From: Eutrigla gurnardus | Taxonomy: Eukaryota; Chordata; Actinopteri; Perciformes; Triglidae | Assembly (NCBI GenBank): GCA_963514095.1 | Contig: OY741266.1 | Span: 14,639,986-14,703,985 of the forward strand | Reading direction: 5' to 3' | DNA: 64,000 nucleotides | Shown: positions 25,601-39,663 of the stretch, in pieces | How positions within the stretch are numbered: the stretch's first letter is position 1 | Layout of the letters: each line of letters begins with the position of its first letter | Translations under genes and position numbers: made by a program | The notes under the pieces: generated by a model | Told to the model about the DNA's origin: nothing | Database searches by the model: none | Seen by the model: only the letters and a program-made list of their open reading frames with translations

Positions 25601-28600
25601 GGACCTAGAGTTTGGATACAAGGCAGATGGTTATGAGGAGATGACGCACAAAAACATACAAGGTTTCTTGCTGCTTTTGCCTAAATTAAATCCAAATTAA
25701 CTGACCACTAAGAAATTAGCATTTCATATTGCAAGAGAGACTTTGATGTCTGAAAGCAGGAAAAAAGATACTAAAATGTTTCTCATGTTTGTAGCATATT
25801 ACTGGCAAATATCTAACACTGCTTAGTGTCGAGGAAAATAATGTATAAATGAATGATATATTCACAAATTAAAGTTATGATTTTGTCAAAGTCTATAGTT
25901 CTCGAAACAACTCCAGTAAAAAAACTACCAGGGCAAACCTTTCCAGAGCTGGTGCCTACATTACCTAGAATGCTACAAGAACGCAACAGTTTGGTCAGAG
26001 AGCTGGGAGGTGTGTTATGCTAATAGCATAATAGCTAATAGCGCAGCGAGTTCCCCTTTATTATTATTGGTAAACCAGCTTTAAATAAGCACCGGAGCTC
26101 CTGCTGGGCAGCGGTAGTATCCAGCGTGTCCTCCAGCTCCGTCTTCAGGGCTTCAAGCTCCTCACTCAGGTCCCTCTTAAGCTTTTCAGCTTTACTTCGA
26201 CACATCTTCTCTGACTCCAGGTCCTCCTGAAGCTCAGCGAGGTGGGCCTGCAGCTCTCGAACCTGCTTCAAGGCGTTGTTCTTCTGGAGGGTCTCCTCAT
26301 CACTCCTGGTTGGAAACACAGAAGAACACAAATCAGTTTTTCAGAGTAGACACTTATCACAAGAGTTAATCTCCCTCGTAGTAAAGACTGGGAAAACATC
26401 TCCTTAGCTTTGGATCTTACTGTCTTAAGTAATTTTATGTACATTAAATGAAAGGAAAGTCAGTGATGAGGCCACCAGTGTACACACGGTGGCAGTGTGG
26501 TCAACCGTTCACTGCTGAAGCTGTGCACATCAAATGTGTACGTGCTGTTTGTGGAGATGGACACATTGATCCGTTTGCTGCTGGCAGCGAGGCCACGTCA
26601 CATTCATGCTGGCTGCATTCCTCACTTAGGTACAAACCCACTGATTAAACACACTGACTGTAATGATGATTCAGTTTCATAATTAACACAATGCACAACA
26701 CAACTGTTCTCAGAATAGCTGCCGAATTCAAATTGGGGCACATCAAGTTAAATGAAAGCTTAATGAGCTGGGACTGTGACTAAACTCCTGATTCCTACGT
26801 GTGAAATGAGTCAGACAGACATTAACCAACGACCCCTGCAGTCTGGACTGCTGGCCTGCTGTGAGGAGGAAACTGCTAAGAAGTCGACATTAAAATAATC
26901 TGAGCTGAGCTTCAGAGCAGCAACCCACGTCACCTGCATGCAGTCTTGCGATGGCTAAGTGGGAAAATGATTTAATATGATACCAAACGTGTTCCACCAA
27001 ATATATTTCCCACTGTGTGGAAAATCAGGATAAACATTTTTCACAATCAGGACATTGAAGACAAAAAGCCTTCTGATGATAAAAAGCAGGTTTGTTAATA
27101 GTTTCTCCTCCACTGTGAAATGACTGGGCCCAGCTCTCCTTCATTGCTTCATGTGGAAAACTACTGCAAAGCCAAGGACAGAGAGCATCAATCAGCATCA
27201 ATTTGCTTGTAATCAGACACGGCTGCCTCCAACATGAAAGGGCTCAGCCAGCGTCACTGAAGGCAGCGTAGACTGGGACCGAGGTGAGTGAAAGATAGAG
27301 GAAAAGTGTGTACGTGTGCTGAAACAGCTGGAGAGGATGTTAGCTGCTTTAAGTCCAGAGTTGACTCTGTGTTCATTTGTGCGTTGAAGTGTCTATTTTA
27401 GGTCTTCCTATTGATTTGGAGTGTAGTTGTCATGGAAATAGGATGTATTGCACGAGTGAGAGGATGAATGTTCTACATTACACACTGAAAATGAGCAATA
27501 CCACTAACAGTGATATTAATCACACCGCTTTGGGATTTGATTCTGTACTCATATTTGTACTCATATTTGTACTCATATTTGTACTCATACAACTGCACAT
27601 GATACCACTAAGTCAAGGTGACGTTAACCTCTCATAATTGAGCCTAATGAGCCACCCACCTGCGACAATAAACCGATGCAAAAACATGTTAAGTCATCAT
27701 TCCTCAGCGGCTGCAGTATGAAGCTTAACAGACTGCTTTTGGTCCAACGGCACACGGACTTTGAATTCCCACAAAACAATTCATGTGCATTCTTAGAAGT
27801 CAGATGAACAGCTTTTAAGCTGAGACAATCTGTTTCATTGTGAATCTATTTTTAGCCTTCCAGTCAATTCAGTCAAAAATAATAGCATTTGCTTGTTTAA
27901 CTGGAATTCATGAGCCCCTCTCAGAGTCTTTATTTATTGCCCCGGGGTCCTATGATCAAATTCTTTTCTTTATTCAATTCTTCTGAATTTTCTGTCTTTA
28001 ATATATTAACTTCCTTTTTTTAATATGATTATGTATCTTGTCAATAGCTGAAAGGAACATGTTTCAATGTTTTATATTTTGAAAAAGATGTCCAAGGCTG
28101 TGAGTTTTGCCACTTGCGTGTACTTTGATTTTTTTTGTTCTATCACTGACCTGGCCAGAGCAGTCTGCAGCTCCTCCTCTTTCTTACTCAGCTGAATCTT
28201 CAGCTCCTCTATCTGGGCCTGAAGCTCAGCAATCTGGTCCTGCAGGTCAGTGGTCTCAGCATCCAGTTTGCGCTTGGCCTTTTCCAGCTCCTGCCGTGTT
28301 TTCTCCTCCTTCTTTAAACGCTCTAAAAGGGAGGCGCAGTCACATGTCTCACAAACAAGATTAAGAAATAAAAATCTAAAGTAGAGGGCCAACGGTCACA
28401 GCTCATAATAAAAACAACAACAAACAAAATGTTTGGCCTCAGTTGACCTCAAGGGGAAAATGGGCGAAGTAACAAGTTACAGAGGCGTCAGTGACGAACC
28501 ACAAACAAAGTACCAGTCTGCTTTTCTTAAATGTTTTTTCAAACATTCCCACATACCCACGGACTGCATGCTAGCTAATAGTAGTTCAAAAAATGACAGA

Positions 28601-31600
28601 GATCTACCCCGAGCTGCTAAAAGGCGCTCCGTCTTATCATGGCTTTAGCCATATATTGCTTTTCAGAATGTATTACTTTCAATGAAACAAAAATATATGC
28701 CATTATATATGCCACCAAGAGTAATTTAGTTCTTGTCATCCATCTGTTTGTTGATCCAAAATGGAGGCAGTAACAGTAGCTTACCCTCCAGGTCAACCAT
28801 CATCAGCTCCTGCTTGTTCTTGACCTTGCTAAGGTTCTTCGCTTTCTCCTCCTCCTCTGTCAGATGGGAGGTAATCTCACCGATCCTGTCCTCCAGCAGC
28901 TTTTTCTCCTGTTGGGTAAAAACAAAGCGTGGGTTAGACTGGAAATATAACTACAATATGGAGTCGAACAGGTCAAAATACACAACTCATTTTATCGCTA
29001 ATATCTTTCCCATCCCCCTCGTCTATTGCCTTTTTTTAATTTTTTTTTTTTACCTGCTTTCTAATCCTCTCACCTTGAGGAACTTGGAGTTTTGGTCCTC
29101 CAGCAAGAGAATGTCCTCCTCCATTTTCTTGATCTTCGCCTCGGCCGTCACTTTATCCAGCTGCAACTTCTGTCTCGCAGCTTCCTCCTCATCGAGCTGC
29201 TCCTCCAGGTCCTGTTTAGAGAAAAACACACTCATAGATAAAGATTCATAATCAATCTATTCTGAACATTGACATTAATAAACATAACATTTATGACTAT
29301 TGTCAATAATCAAAGTAAAAAAAAAAAGAAGAAAAAGCATCTAAAAGGTTTGACTTGAAAACTCAGCTAATCTGCATCTTTAGGGTAGTTTGATCAAAAA
29401 TCATCAACCTCTATAAGATTAACAGAAAGGCTCTTTAAATGATCAAATTAGGACAATTATGATAGTTTATAATGTTCTTAAATAAGTGAAGATATGAACC
29501 TGAATATGTGACTGCATCTTCTTCTTCTCATTCTGCAGGCTCTGGTTCCTCTCCTCCTCCTCCTCCACCCGAGACTCCAGGTCATGAAGGATCTCCTCCA
29601 ACTCTTGCTTCCTAGAAAGCAGACGGACTCTCATCTCTTCTGCCTCAGCAAAGAGCTCTGTCTCTGCATGGAGTTGTTCTGCTAGAATATTCTTCTCCTC
29701 TATGAGCTGGAGAGAGGGAACAGTGTGAAAAATATTCAACCAGTTGTTGGCCACAATATTGATTCCTTTAACAGAGTAAATACAGTAATCTCAACGTATC
29801 ACAGTTTTTAAATCATAAAGTTCCTCTGAAGTAATCCAATTATATCCACTCGTATGTATGACAATATTTACTTTCCATAACAGAGGGTGTTTCTACCTGT
29901 TGGTGTTTCCTCTCCATCTCTACGATCTCGTTCTCCACTTTGAGCTGTCTCTCCTTCACCTTTACCAGCTCCTCATCTTTGGCTTGCATCTCCTCCTCCT
30001 GTCTGGTGACCTGCAGCAGAGGCTTCACCTGAGAGACAGAGAGAAAAAATCAAAGTCTGTATGTATGTAATGCAATTTAATACCTTTTGATAGAAAACCA
30101 GTAGGTCAACAATTATTTATTAAGTACATGAATTTACTGACTTCTATATCACACTTTTAGCCTATAGATTAATTAGTCTTTCACGTGTAATTCATCAATT
30201 AACTTGATTTGGACCTAGATTATGCAATTTAAAGATTATTCATTTTAAATTATTGAATTTTTTTGCTCAAATTGACACTTGCCAATCATGATAACATGAG
30301 CTTCTTCGCTACCCTAACTTATGTTGGCAGGAGTGTGTCACTGGCACTGTCCTTCTCAGGCTCGCTTGTGGATTATAGGTATAATCTACCAACAGCCGCC
30401 AGCACTTAAAAAATACACATACCTAATGTAACTCTCTACGTCAGGCAAGAAAATATATTTAAGACTTTTGAAAATCTGTGTTAAGACTTTTCAAGACCTG
30501 CAAATACCCAGCTCTATAGATTCCAGTGAAACAAAAAGAGCTTGAACGGCGAAACAGTCTCAAGGTCCACTTAGGCCCTGATCAGACAGAGCGGTTTTTA
30601 GTAGCCTGGGGCAGCTTTTTATAATAGTATTCAATGAGATTGAAGCGTTTTGCGCCCTGCTTTTGCGTGGCTGAGCACCTCGCATTTTCACAGGAATGCC
30701 TGGAGCTGAAACATTTTAAAAACAGCTAACGTCATTAGTGCTATTTTGTTTTGAATTTGAGATTCCAGTATTATTTATTGTCTGTTTAGTCCTTATTTAA
30801 CTAAAGGTATCCAATCACTAATTTCAAAAACTGCCCAGATTGTCTGGTATTTACCATCTGTGTGTCACATATGAACTACTTTGTTTCAGGAGGAGCAGTT
30901 AGCTGTCAGAGTTCTCACCTTGGTGAAGAGCCTCCACCACTGCCAGTGTCGCAGCTTCAAGTAAGCAGCACAGTTCCTCTGGAGGACCTTCAGGGCACTC
31001 AGCTGCTGCTGCTTCTTAGCAAAGGCCCTAATGGAAGAAATGGTACGATAACAGGTGACAAATCAATGTCTGGCAATAGCAGTGTTTTTAAAGAACTAGG
31101 TTGGGCTGCGTTTCGAGTATAAATGAGCTATAAATCTTACAAACGTACAATCTAAAGGTCTTTTCCCTCATCGTGCTGCTTTATGCTCTGATATAAATGA
31201 TAATCAGAACAGGCACTTCAGTACTTTTTTCTTCTTCTTTATGGGAATTATTTGGAGGAGCTTTAAGCAGACATTTGTGACTTGACGTGACGTGATAGAT
31301 GCATTTGCATCTGGATGCTTTGTGTCTCAGACCACCTCTGGGGGGTTAAGCAATTAAATCACTGTCCTTAAACGAATCTTAGGATATCCAAATGCAGATA
31401 TATGTTCAAGTGTAAGAAATCTGTATAAAAATCCAAAGATCTGGCTGTCACCTGCGAGCCAAGTATCCACGGCACACAGACTGGAAGTAGATGATGATGT
31501 CAGTGATCTTCAGATCTCTCTCCTCTTCCAGGTGAGCCAGAACACCAGTTCTGAAGAAGATCTTACTCTGACCAATACGGAACAGGTTGGGGTCCAGCTC

Positions 31601-34600
31601 CAGGGCTCGGATCTGTCAAAGGCACATGAAGATTTCTTAATTTACCTCTGGAGAGTTTGAGTGTAGAGAGAGAAGGAGTTGTGGTAGAAAGAACAAAGTC
31701 TGTGAATGGATGCATTAAATGAAATATTATGATTTTTATGAGTTATGGTCAAGAACTCAGCAGATCACTGAGGGGACAGGTGCTCTGGAGTTTCCACTTT
31801 CTATGCATGTGACATGTGTTGTTGTTGTTGTTCCTGTGTAACATAAATGATAAAGTATATGAATGAGTCACTATAAATAAACCGATATTGGATTGGTGCA
31901 TAGAATCATCAGGTCGGAGGCTGTATTGGAGGCATTTCTGATACTCTTATCAGAACAACTCAATTCTAAACGATAGTGTAATTTAGATTATTTGCTAACA
32001 TTTTTAGTTCAGAAAAAGATGAATAGTAAATTGATAAAATTCAGTATTCAGCAGAATAGGTGGTATGTTATTGTTTCCAGGATTTTAAAAGGGAAATAGA
32101 GCAACAACAAAAGAGCACTACCATTCTCTCACAGGCTTGTTTCCCATCCATGAAGCCCTTGGGGATAGCATTAGGTGTCAGGATCTCATATCTTTGAAAA
32201 AAAGAATGCATTAATTATAATTTTTCCTCCTTGTAAAATGGAGTCACAAAGTTCAAAACCGTTCTTGTTGTTCGTCACCTCTGCCTGAACTCCTGGAAGA
32301 CGATGCGGTTGGGGAAGCCCTGTCTGCAGATGCGAATCCCCTCTAGGACTCCATTACACCTCAGCTGGTCCAGAACCAGGTGAGGCTCCAGTTTACCAGC
32401 CTGAAGAAGGAACAAACACACCACTATGACCAGAATCTAGTATTTCTTCATACAATTTCTGCAATGCAAAACTCACAATCTGGGATGTTTTATTCATTGA
32501 TTTTGGCTCACAGGAAAGCATTATATTATAATCACAATACAATAAATAAGAATGACAGGTCCCTAACTTTCCACTGCTTGATACGCAGCTTCTAACAAAC
32601 ATATCTATTCTTTATTTACTCTTTTTTCGTGGTTGGGGATGATGCAGCGGACAAAGTTGGGGTTGGTGTTCCTCAGCGTGGCCATGAGCTTGGTGAGAGA
32701 CTCCTTGTAGAGCTGTCCCACTGTACGAAACATGCCCTTTTTTGTTTTGTAGGTGGCGCCAAAGGCTGTCTCGTTCATCCCTGCCACCTGGTCCAGGCCG
32801 ACGATGCGGTCGACTGGTGGGAACATGGGGAGAACTGGTTAGAGCAAGAAGACTTCATGGAGAGCAGAGAAACAAACAGCAGCAGCAACACAGTGACATC
32901 ATGTAGCTACATGAAATGCAGATGGATGAAAAAGACATTACACACTACGGTTAAACAACGATAGTCTAACACAATAGCACTGAAAGTCTAGAACTACCAC
33001 TAGCTTCTGCATGGGAATGGAAAGTGTAGCATATCTATCCTAATGGCCTGTACAGGGCACTAAATGCTCTGTTACCTGTTATCTGTTACAATTTTAATGT
33101 GATTTAATCACTCTACACTAACAATTTTTAATTGCAAGAATTTAAGTGCTCGGCTCTGCTCCAAGTGGAAGACAATGCTTGATGGCAGCTACATGAAATC
33201 TCTCCAACATTTTACTGCTTATGACACCCATGACGAGAAGTTGATTAGTCTGTGAAAACAGCTATATAATGTCTAAAGCTGCGACGATTATTTGATTAAA
33301 TTGATAAGTTGAACAACTGATAAGATTTTCTCGAGAATATAATCAGTAGATGAAAAGTGAACAATAAAAAATAATGTCTTCTGTGGCTCTGCAGGAAGCT
33401 TTGTAGAGTGTGAGAAACTCAAATCAGGTGACATCATTTGCATCATTCATCCGTTAAAAAAAGAGTTAATGCATTGCAAACTGGGGACGTCAAGTTACGC
33501 GTGGGAATACGCCAACATTACTGGAAATGTAGGATCAAGCTTTTAGAGTTTGACTAAACTAAAAGTCAGGATATCTCAGCTACTGCTGCATCTATTCTGA
33601 CCATTCCTTTTCTAATCTGTCTTTAAAGAAAGAGCAATACTAAATTGCTGGAGTAGCCATTTAAAAAGGACATTATTTTGTATTTTTGTTATTGTTAACA
33701 AATCTTATGAAAAGGCCAAAATGAGCAATGTGTCCATCTCTAAGTACATTCTGACACTGCAGGTCTGAAGCTATCAGCTCCATATCCATGTGTTCGTACT
33801 AAAGATAAAAACCTTTGAAAAACAGGACACCAGTAGACAATTTCCTAAAACAGCCAGGAAATGTACTCTTTAGTGTTTGTTTTGCTATGTCACTCAAACA
33901 GGAATACATTGTGTATTTTTGTGGAATATTTAGATATTTTAGCCACTTATTTGATGCTATTGTGTGTATTAACAGCAGCAGGACAGTGTATATCGGATGG
34001 AAAATAAACAACAAGGAACATCTCAGTTAGAGTAACAGTGTGTCTTGTTGATGTGTTTTAATAGTTTTTAGGCAATTAAGCTCTCTGGCACCAAGGAATA
34101 AGATCAATCAGGCAATTATTGTTCAATTTGTTGTTGGTTTTGGTCTTTTCATGTAAATGATTAATTAACAAAGTAAAGAATACCCCCAGAATTATTCAAC
34201 AACTAATAAATGTGTTTATAATATCAATTAAACACACACTTATTAATATGAAACTGACTAAATTTACCAAAAAAAAAACCCCCAAAAAGTGACTGCTGGA
34301 GTTTAAACTGAGGTGATATATGGTCTGCTGTCTGGAACCTCCTGACTAACGTCTGAGCTCAGAACCAAAACAAATACCAACATCTGCTTTCAATTCTCAG
34401 CTACTGTGATCCAATCCAGGAAGGAGGAAGGCGGGACATGAATGTCACTACATTTTATTCAGTCAAGCTTCAAATACTTGATTTGCTTGTGGATGTATCA
34501 CATCACAGACGACCTATGATGACGACAAACGGCTGCAATAGATCGTAAATGCTTGCTTCAGTGCTAAACAAAGTCAACAGCCTACACAATTGCTAGCACA

Positions 34601-37600
34601 GACTAAAGCACACTAGTTCAACTAGAGGGAGCAATTGACTATATTCTACTTGAACTTATTTAGGAATCGGGCACTAGTGCTTTTGGCTGAGACAAGGGAG
34701 CCATGCAGCCTGGAAGCAAATGGGAGCCACTGTAGCTATGACAGACACATCACCGGCTGAAGCATGAAACATACAGCCAGATCTGGGCAAAAATATACCA
34801 GTGCGCTTTTAAGAAGTTACTCATATTTAGCCTACCAAGCACCTTGAGCAGCTTGGTTTCACAACCCAAAACTATGCATTTTCAGCTAATATGATTTTGG
34901 CCCAGGTCTGCAACAGCACGACCCAGTCATTCACCTGCCGGGTCATCCAGACTAGTGACATTGTCATAGAATGAAGCCCTTTGAATGGTCTGAATCTCTA
35001 CAACACAGAGAAAGAGAGATAAATGTATCGGCCCGTGTCAACCAGGCAGACAGCTGTTGTTAGTAGGCTTGAGTGAGAGAAATACTGACGTGCTCATTAA
35101 CTGAACAAGCAAACAGGTGCATACATAATGAATCTTTAAGGATGAGTTACCAAACTTCTGGTTCCATTTAAAATCTCTAGAGATGAGCAATGGCAGCTTA
35201 CCATCTTTCCAAAGTTCACCTATAAATCTGTCAGTCGACTGATGCAGAAGTGTGGCCACATTGTCGTTTAGAGGGTCCATGTTCTTCATTAGCCACTCGT
35301 CTGCCTTATAGTCCACCTGCAACAATCAAGTGGTACAACTTAGACTTAAGGACAACATTTATAGTTCTTGAAGCCAAATACAATCCAATTCTGAATAGTC
35401 AGATAACAGTACAGCATTTTTCTTTTTTTACATACACAAACGTTTTTGAGAAAAATCCTGTATATTTTTTCTGGTGTCAACACCGGTATCAACAATATTT
35501 TAAAAATGACATATTGATCATGACAATAATGTACATATTAATATATTGTGTAAATATGCATTGATATCATTTAATCTATACAGTTATGGTTAGAAAGCCC
35601 TCACACTTGTATTTTGAGTAAATCATTTGTTTTAAAAAAAAAAGACAAAAATAGCAAAATACAAAGTTAAAAAAGACTGACTTAACTTTCTTTCTCCTCT
35701 CAATCAATAATCAACAATCTATATTCTTATCCAGAATTATTTTGGCCACGATAATCATGTCGTGAACACGTGAAGGCTTAAACTACAGTATAAGTGATTT
35801 TAAGAAAAAATGTGTTTATATTGTATATTTGTGTAAAAAAAGAATATTGGCCAATATAAAGGGACATTTGACTGTTTTAAACTCCCAGATGTCAGCCTTA
35901 AAAATTCAGAATTGGCAGGGGTCGAAGAAGATAGTATGAGCATTATGGTATCAGCTGTATAAGTTGAGCTCTAACGACGTAATAGACCTGTGTTTAACGA
36001 GCTTGCATATCGTGGCCTAGATACTAAAATACTGTATATATTCAATAAATGTTGTCTCAATATATATTTGTACCTCAGACATGGTAACCTAATTCTAATG
36101 TTGACTTAATATACTGTACAGGCCACATTATACTGTCGTGATTCAGTCTGTATGTGAGACAGTATTTTGTGCATGCCCATGGTGACAACACTTCTTGGTG
36201 CGGCAAAATTTGCTCCACAGCAGACATTCTTACGGTTTAAATCTCTACGTTTTTGACTGATTGTGGTGTAAAATGACACATAATGAAGAGCAGATGTGCA
36301 ACTCAGCAGGTCTCCCTGCAAGACTGACTGCTATTGCATAACACCACTCACAACGTTCATAACCACGCCTCTACACAGTCATATAAATCAAACCAGGAAT
36401 CAGTATATCCCACCACAGGAGAACCTTCTTTGTTTTATCTGTGTGCTGACCAGCAGCAACCTTTCACTTGCTGTTGAGCGCTTACAAAAGAAAATCAGAT
36501 GTATTGGAAAAATGCAGACAGTAATAAAAGAGCTGGTCCCACAAAGGAATACAATAAGAAGCAAAGTAGTTATACATATCACACAAACATGGAGGCAGAA
36601 CAGAACATTCATTCCAGGGATCTGCCTTAAATAATGTGTTGAATTACAATAGAAAGTTAGGGTAAACTACAGTTACTGAATGTGCGTACAGTAGAACAGT
36701 ATGATAGTATCAGTTGTATCAGTGGTAACAGCTATGACTATCAATTTCATTTCTCATGTCTGCTTATGTGTCTGTCTTGGTGAGTGCTCTCTTAATGGAG
36801 AGCCTGAGTTATGCTCTCAAAACAAGCTCTATAAAACGAAAGTTTTATCCTTTAGTAAACCGTTATTTCCAGGGAAAGCCCCAATTTATTTTTCCTTTTG
36901 AAAACCCGCCAGGAGTGGACATTCCAGAGTGAAAAGAAAACACAGATCAACAGTGTATTTAAGGGCAGACACCACGAGGGAATGGGGTAAAAAAAGAAAA
37001 TTAACTCATAGATTACCTTTCCGGCGTAGTGGATAATGCAGAAGTCGGCCTTGTCTTTGAGCTGGCGGGGCTTCTGGAACTTGGTGTGTGTGCCCTGCTC
37101 CTGGATTAGCTTGTCTATAAAGGTCTTGTCTGTGGCCTTGGGGAACCAGCACTCTTCATCCAGCAGAGCCAACACTCCTGGAGGGTTTGCCTTAAGGAAC
37201 ATTAACACAGGAATAAAGACTTCAGAGAGCCTGTCACTACACCAGCAAGGCAACAATGCCTTGCCTTGTCAATGCAGATGTAAGTAAAGGCATAATTAAC
37301 TTTTCCTTTCCAGTTTAGGTAAAAATAATAATAAAAAAAGTAGTATGTGGTTAAAGAGAAAGTTTAAATTCATGTATTGATACTAGCTAATCATTCACAC
37401 TGACAGGTCTCTCAATGAGGTCGATGCAGGGCTGCAGGTCGAGGCCAAAGTCGATGAAGCTCCACTCGATGCCCTCCCTCTGGTACTCCTCCTGCTCCAG
37501 GATGAACATGGTGTGGTTGAAGAGCTGCTGCAGCTTCTCGTTGGTGTAGTTGATGCACATCTGCTCAAATGAGTTCAACTGTAGGGGGAGAAAATAGTAC

Positions 37601-39587
37601 TTTTACTGGAAATGTGTGGGGATGACAAGAACTCGTCACACCTCAAATGCAGATGCTTGTAAGACAACAACGACTTTAAAGATGATTACATTGAACATGT
37701 TTTAATACAGACCTGGAAAATCTCAAAACCCGCAATGTCCAGGATGCCGATGAAGGAGGCACCCTGCCGTTTGGTTCTATCCAGAGCTTTGTTGATGCGA
37801 TGGACCAGCCAGCGGAACAGACGCTCATATGTTGCTTTACCCAAGGCCTCCACAGCAAAGTCCGCCTGGAGGGACAGAGGGAGGAGGGGAGGAGTGGGTA
37901 AAGAATGGGGAGATCATAAGAACATAAGGGGATATAGAGTTGACATGGAGAGCAAGCACAGGTAGGTCAGGGCTTCAGTCAGTATATCTCAGACGCGCTT
38001 CCGGATCCTCGATTGGACAAATGCATTCATACATCTTGGCAACAACTTATACCGTTAATGTTCCACATGATTTCTGAGTCAGACTTGTATTAATATCTAA
38101 ATATGTTGTATCCATTGAGCTGTAGCCATAAAGATCACAAGTCTGTAAGAGTACTGCACTTTAAATGAATGATTCATACAACAGAGACATACTTTTACTT
38201 TTGAAGGTGAATCTAACCTTCCTCTGTGCCCAGCACCATATGAAACAAGGCAAGGTATCGGTGTTTGACAGCAAGCCTCCACTGTTACGGCCATTAACTT
38301 TTGAATTATTTCAACTTTAGAGTATGAATGTACTGATGGCTATCAGATAACTTATGAAGAAGCCAGTCAGAGGGGATTGGATGTTTCTTATCAAAATGCA
38401 GCTTGGGACTCTCCTCATGCATTTATCTTAAACTCTTCTTTATAATCAATACATGAGGTTTTTTCTACAGCAGTTGCTAAACTGTATACTAATGATTTAA
38501 ATAGGAGAGTTTATGCCCACCAAAACTGAAAATGAAACCGACCTTTACTCCTGGAAACCTAGATATTAGAAATATAACTCAAGCAACTCTGTTACTCCGT
38601 AATGTAATTAACTTGCACTGAAAAAGACTTCTGCAGTTGCATAGCTATACAAGAGGTCACCATTAGTGTTATGATATTAGCTAGAAACATAGGAGAACAT
38701 ATGTTAGCTAACTGACCTGCTCTTTAGTTTGTGCTTTCTGGACGTAGTCTCTTCCCACTTTGATCCTTGGGGACAGGATCGCTCTAGTAAACTCCATTAC
38801 ATTCAAACCAAGCAGATGACACAGCTTCTGAGCGGCTGGGAAACAAAGATGGAAAACGAACACAAGAGGGGAAAAAGCTTTAGTACATTTGACCTAAAGC
38901 TGTATGATTCATTTTCTTGTCAGTACAATCTATTAAATCGGTTGAGTAGGTCATTTGGAATCAACACAGAGTGATTTGTTAGAGATGAAGATCTTTCCTA
39001 GTATTTTTTGACACTTGGATAATTTAATCAACATTCAATAGAAACTAAACTCGCCTATTTGCCCTTTACTGATTAATATGAAGATTTAGCACAAATCTTT
39101 CAAAGATGTTTTCTCATGAAGTATAATGGCTGGAACTTGTGGAAAAGTAGAAAAAACAGTGTCCAGTCTAGATCAGCCAAGTCTGACTACTAAGAAAAAC
39201 ATCTGCTTCAGTCCTGGATTCCGCTTGTCGCATTTGGGAATATCTTAGCTGTATCCCTGGCATTAGGCTCATTCTCTCTTTCTCTGTCTCCCTCAAGTAA
39301 CTGCCAAATATGCAGTGCCGCATGTGGAGGAACTGGAAGACTGTGCCCCATTTCCTTCAGGAGTAAATCCTCGTAATAATGTGGCCTAATGGCTGGTTGA
39401 CAAGGCTTGGGGAGCGAAACGACATAAATCACAAGCTCCTCTGTTCTGTGGATGAGGACACAGTTTGAGGGAGGCAGGAAAAGTGGACAAGAGCAGGTGA
39501 AGTATGGGAAGAGGAAACGGAGGAGAATGACAGCTTGACCTGTGAACTCCAAGCTACGAGGTTATGAAGCAGATGTTGAAGGATTTG

Positions 39588-39663
<76 letters not shown>

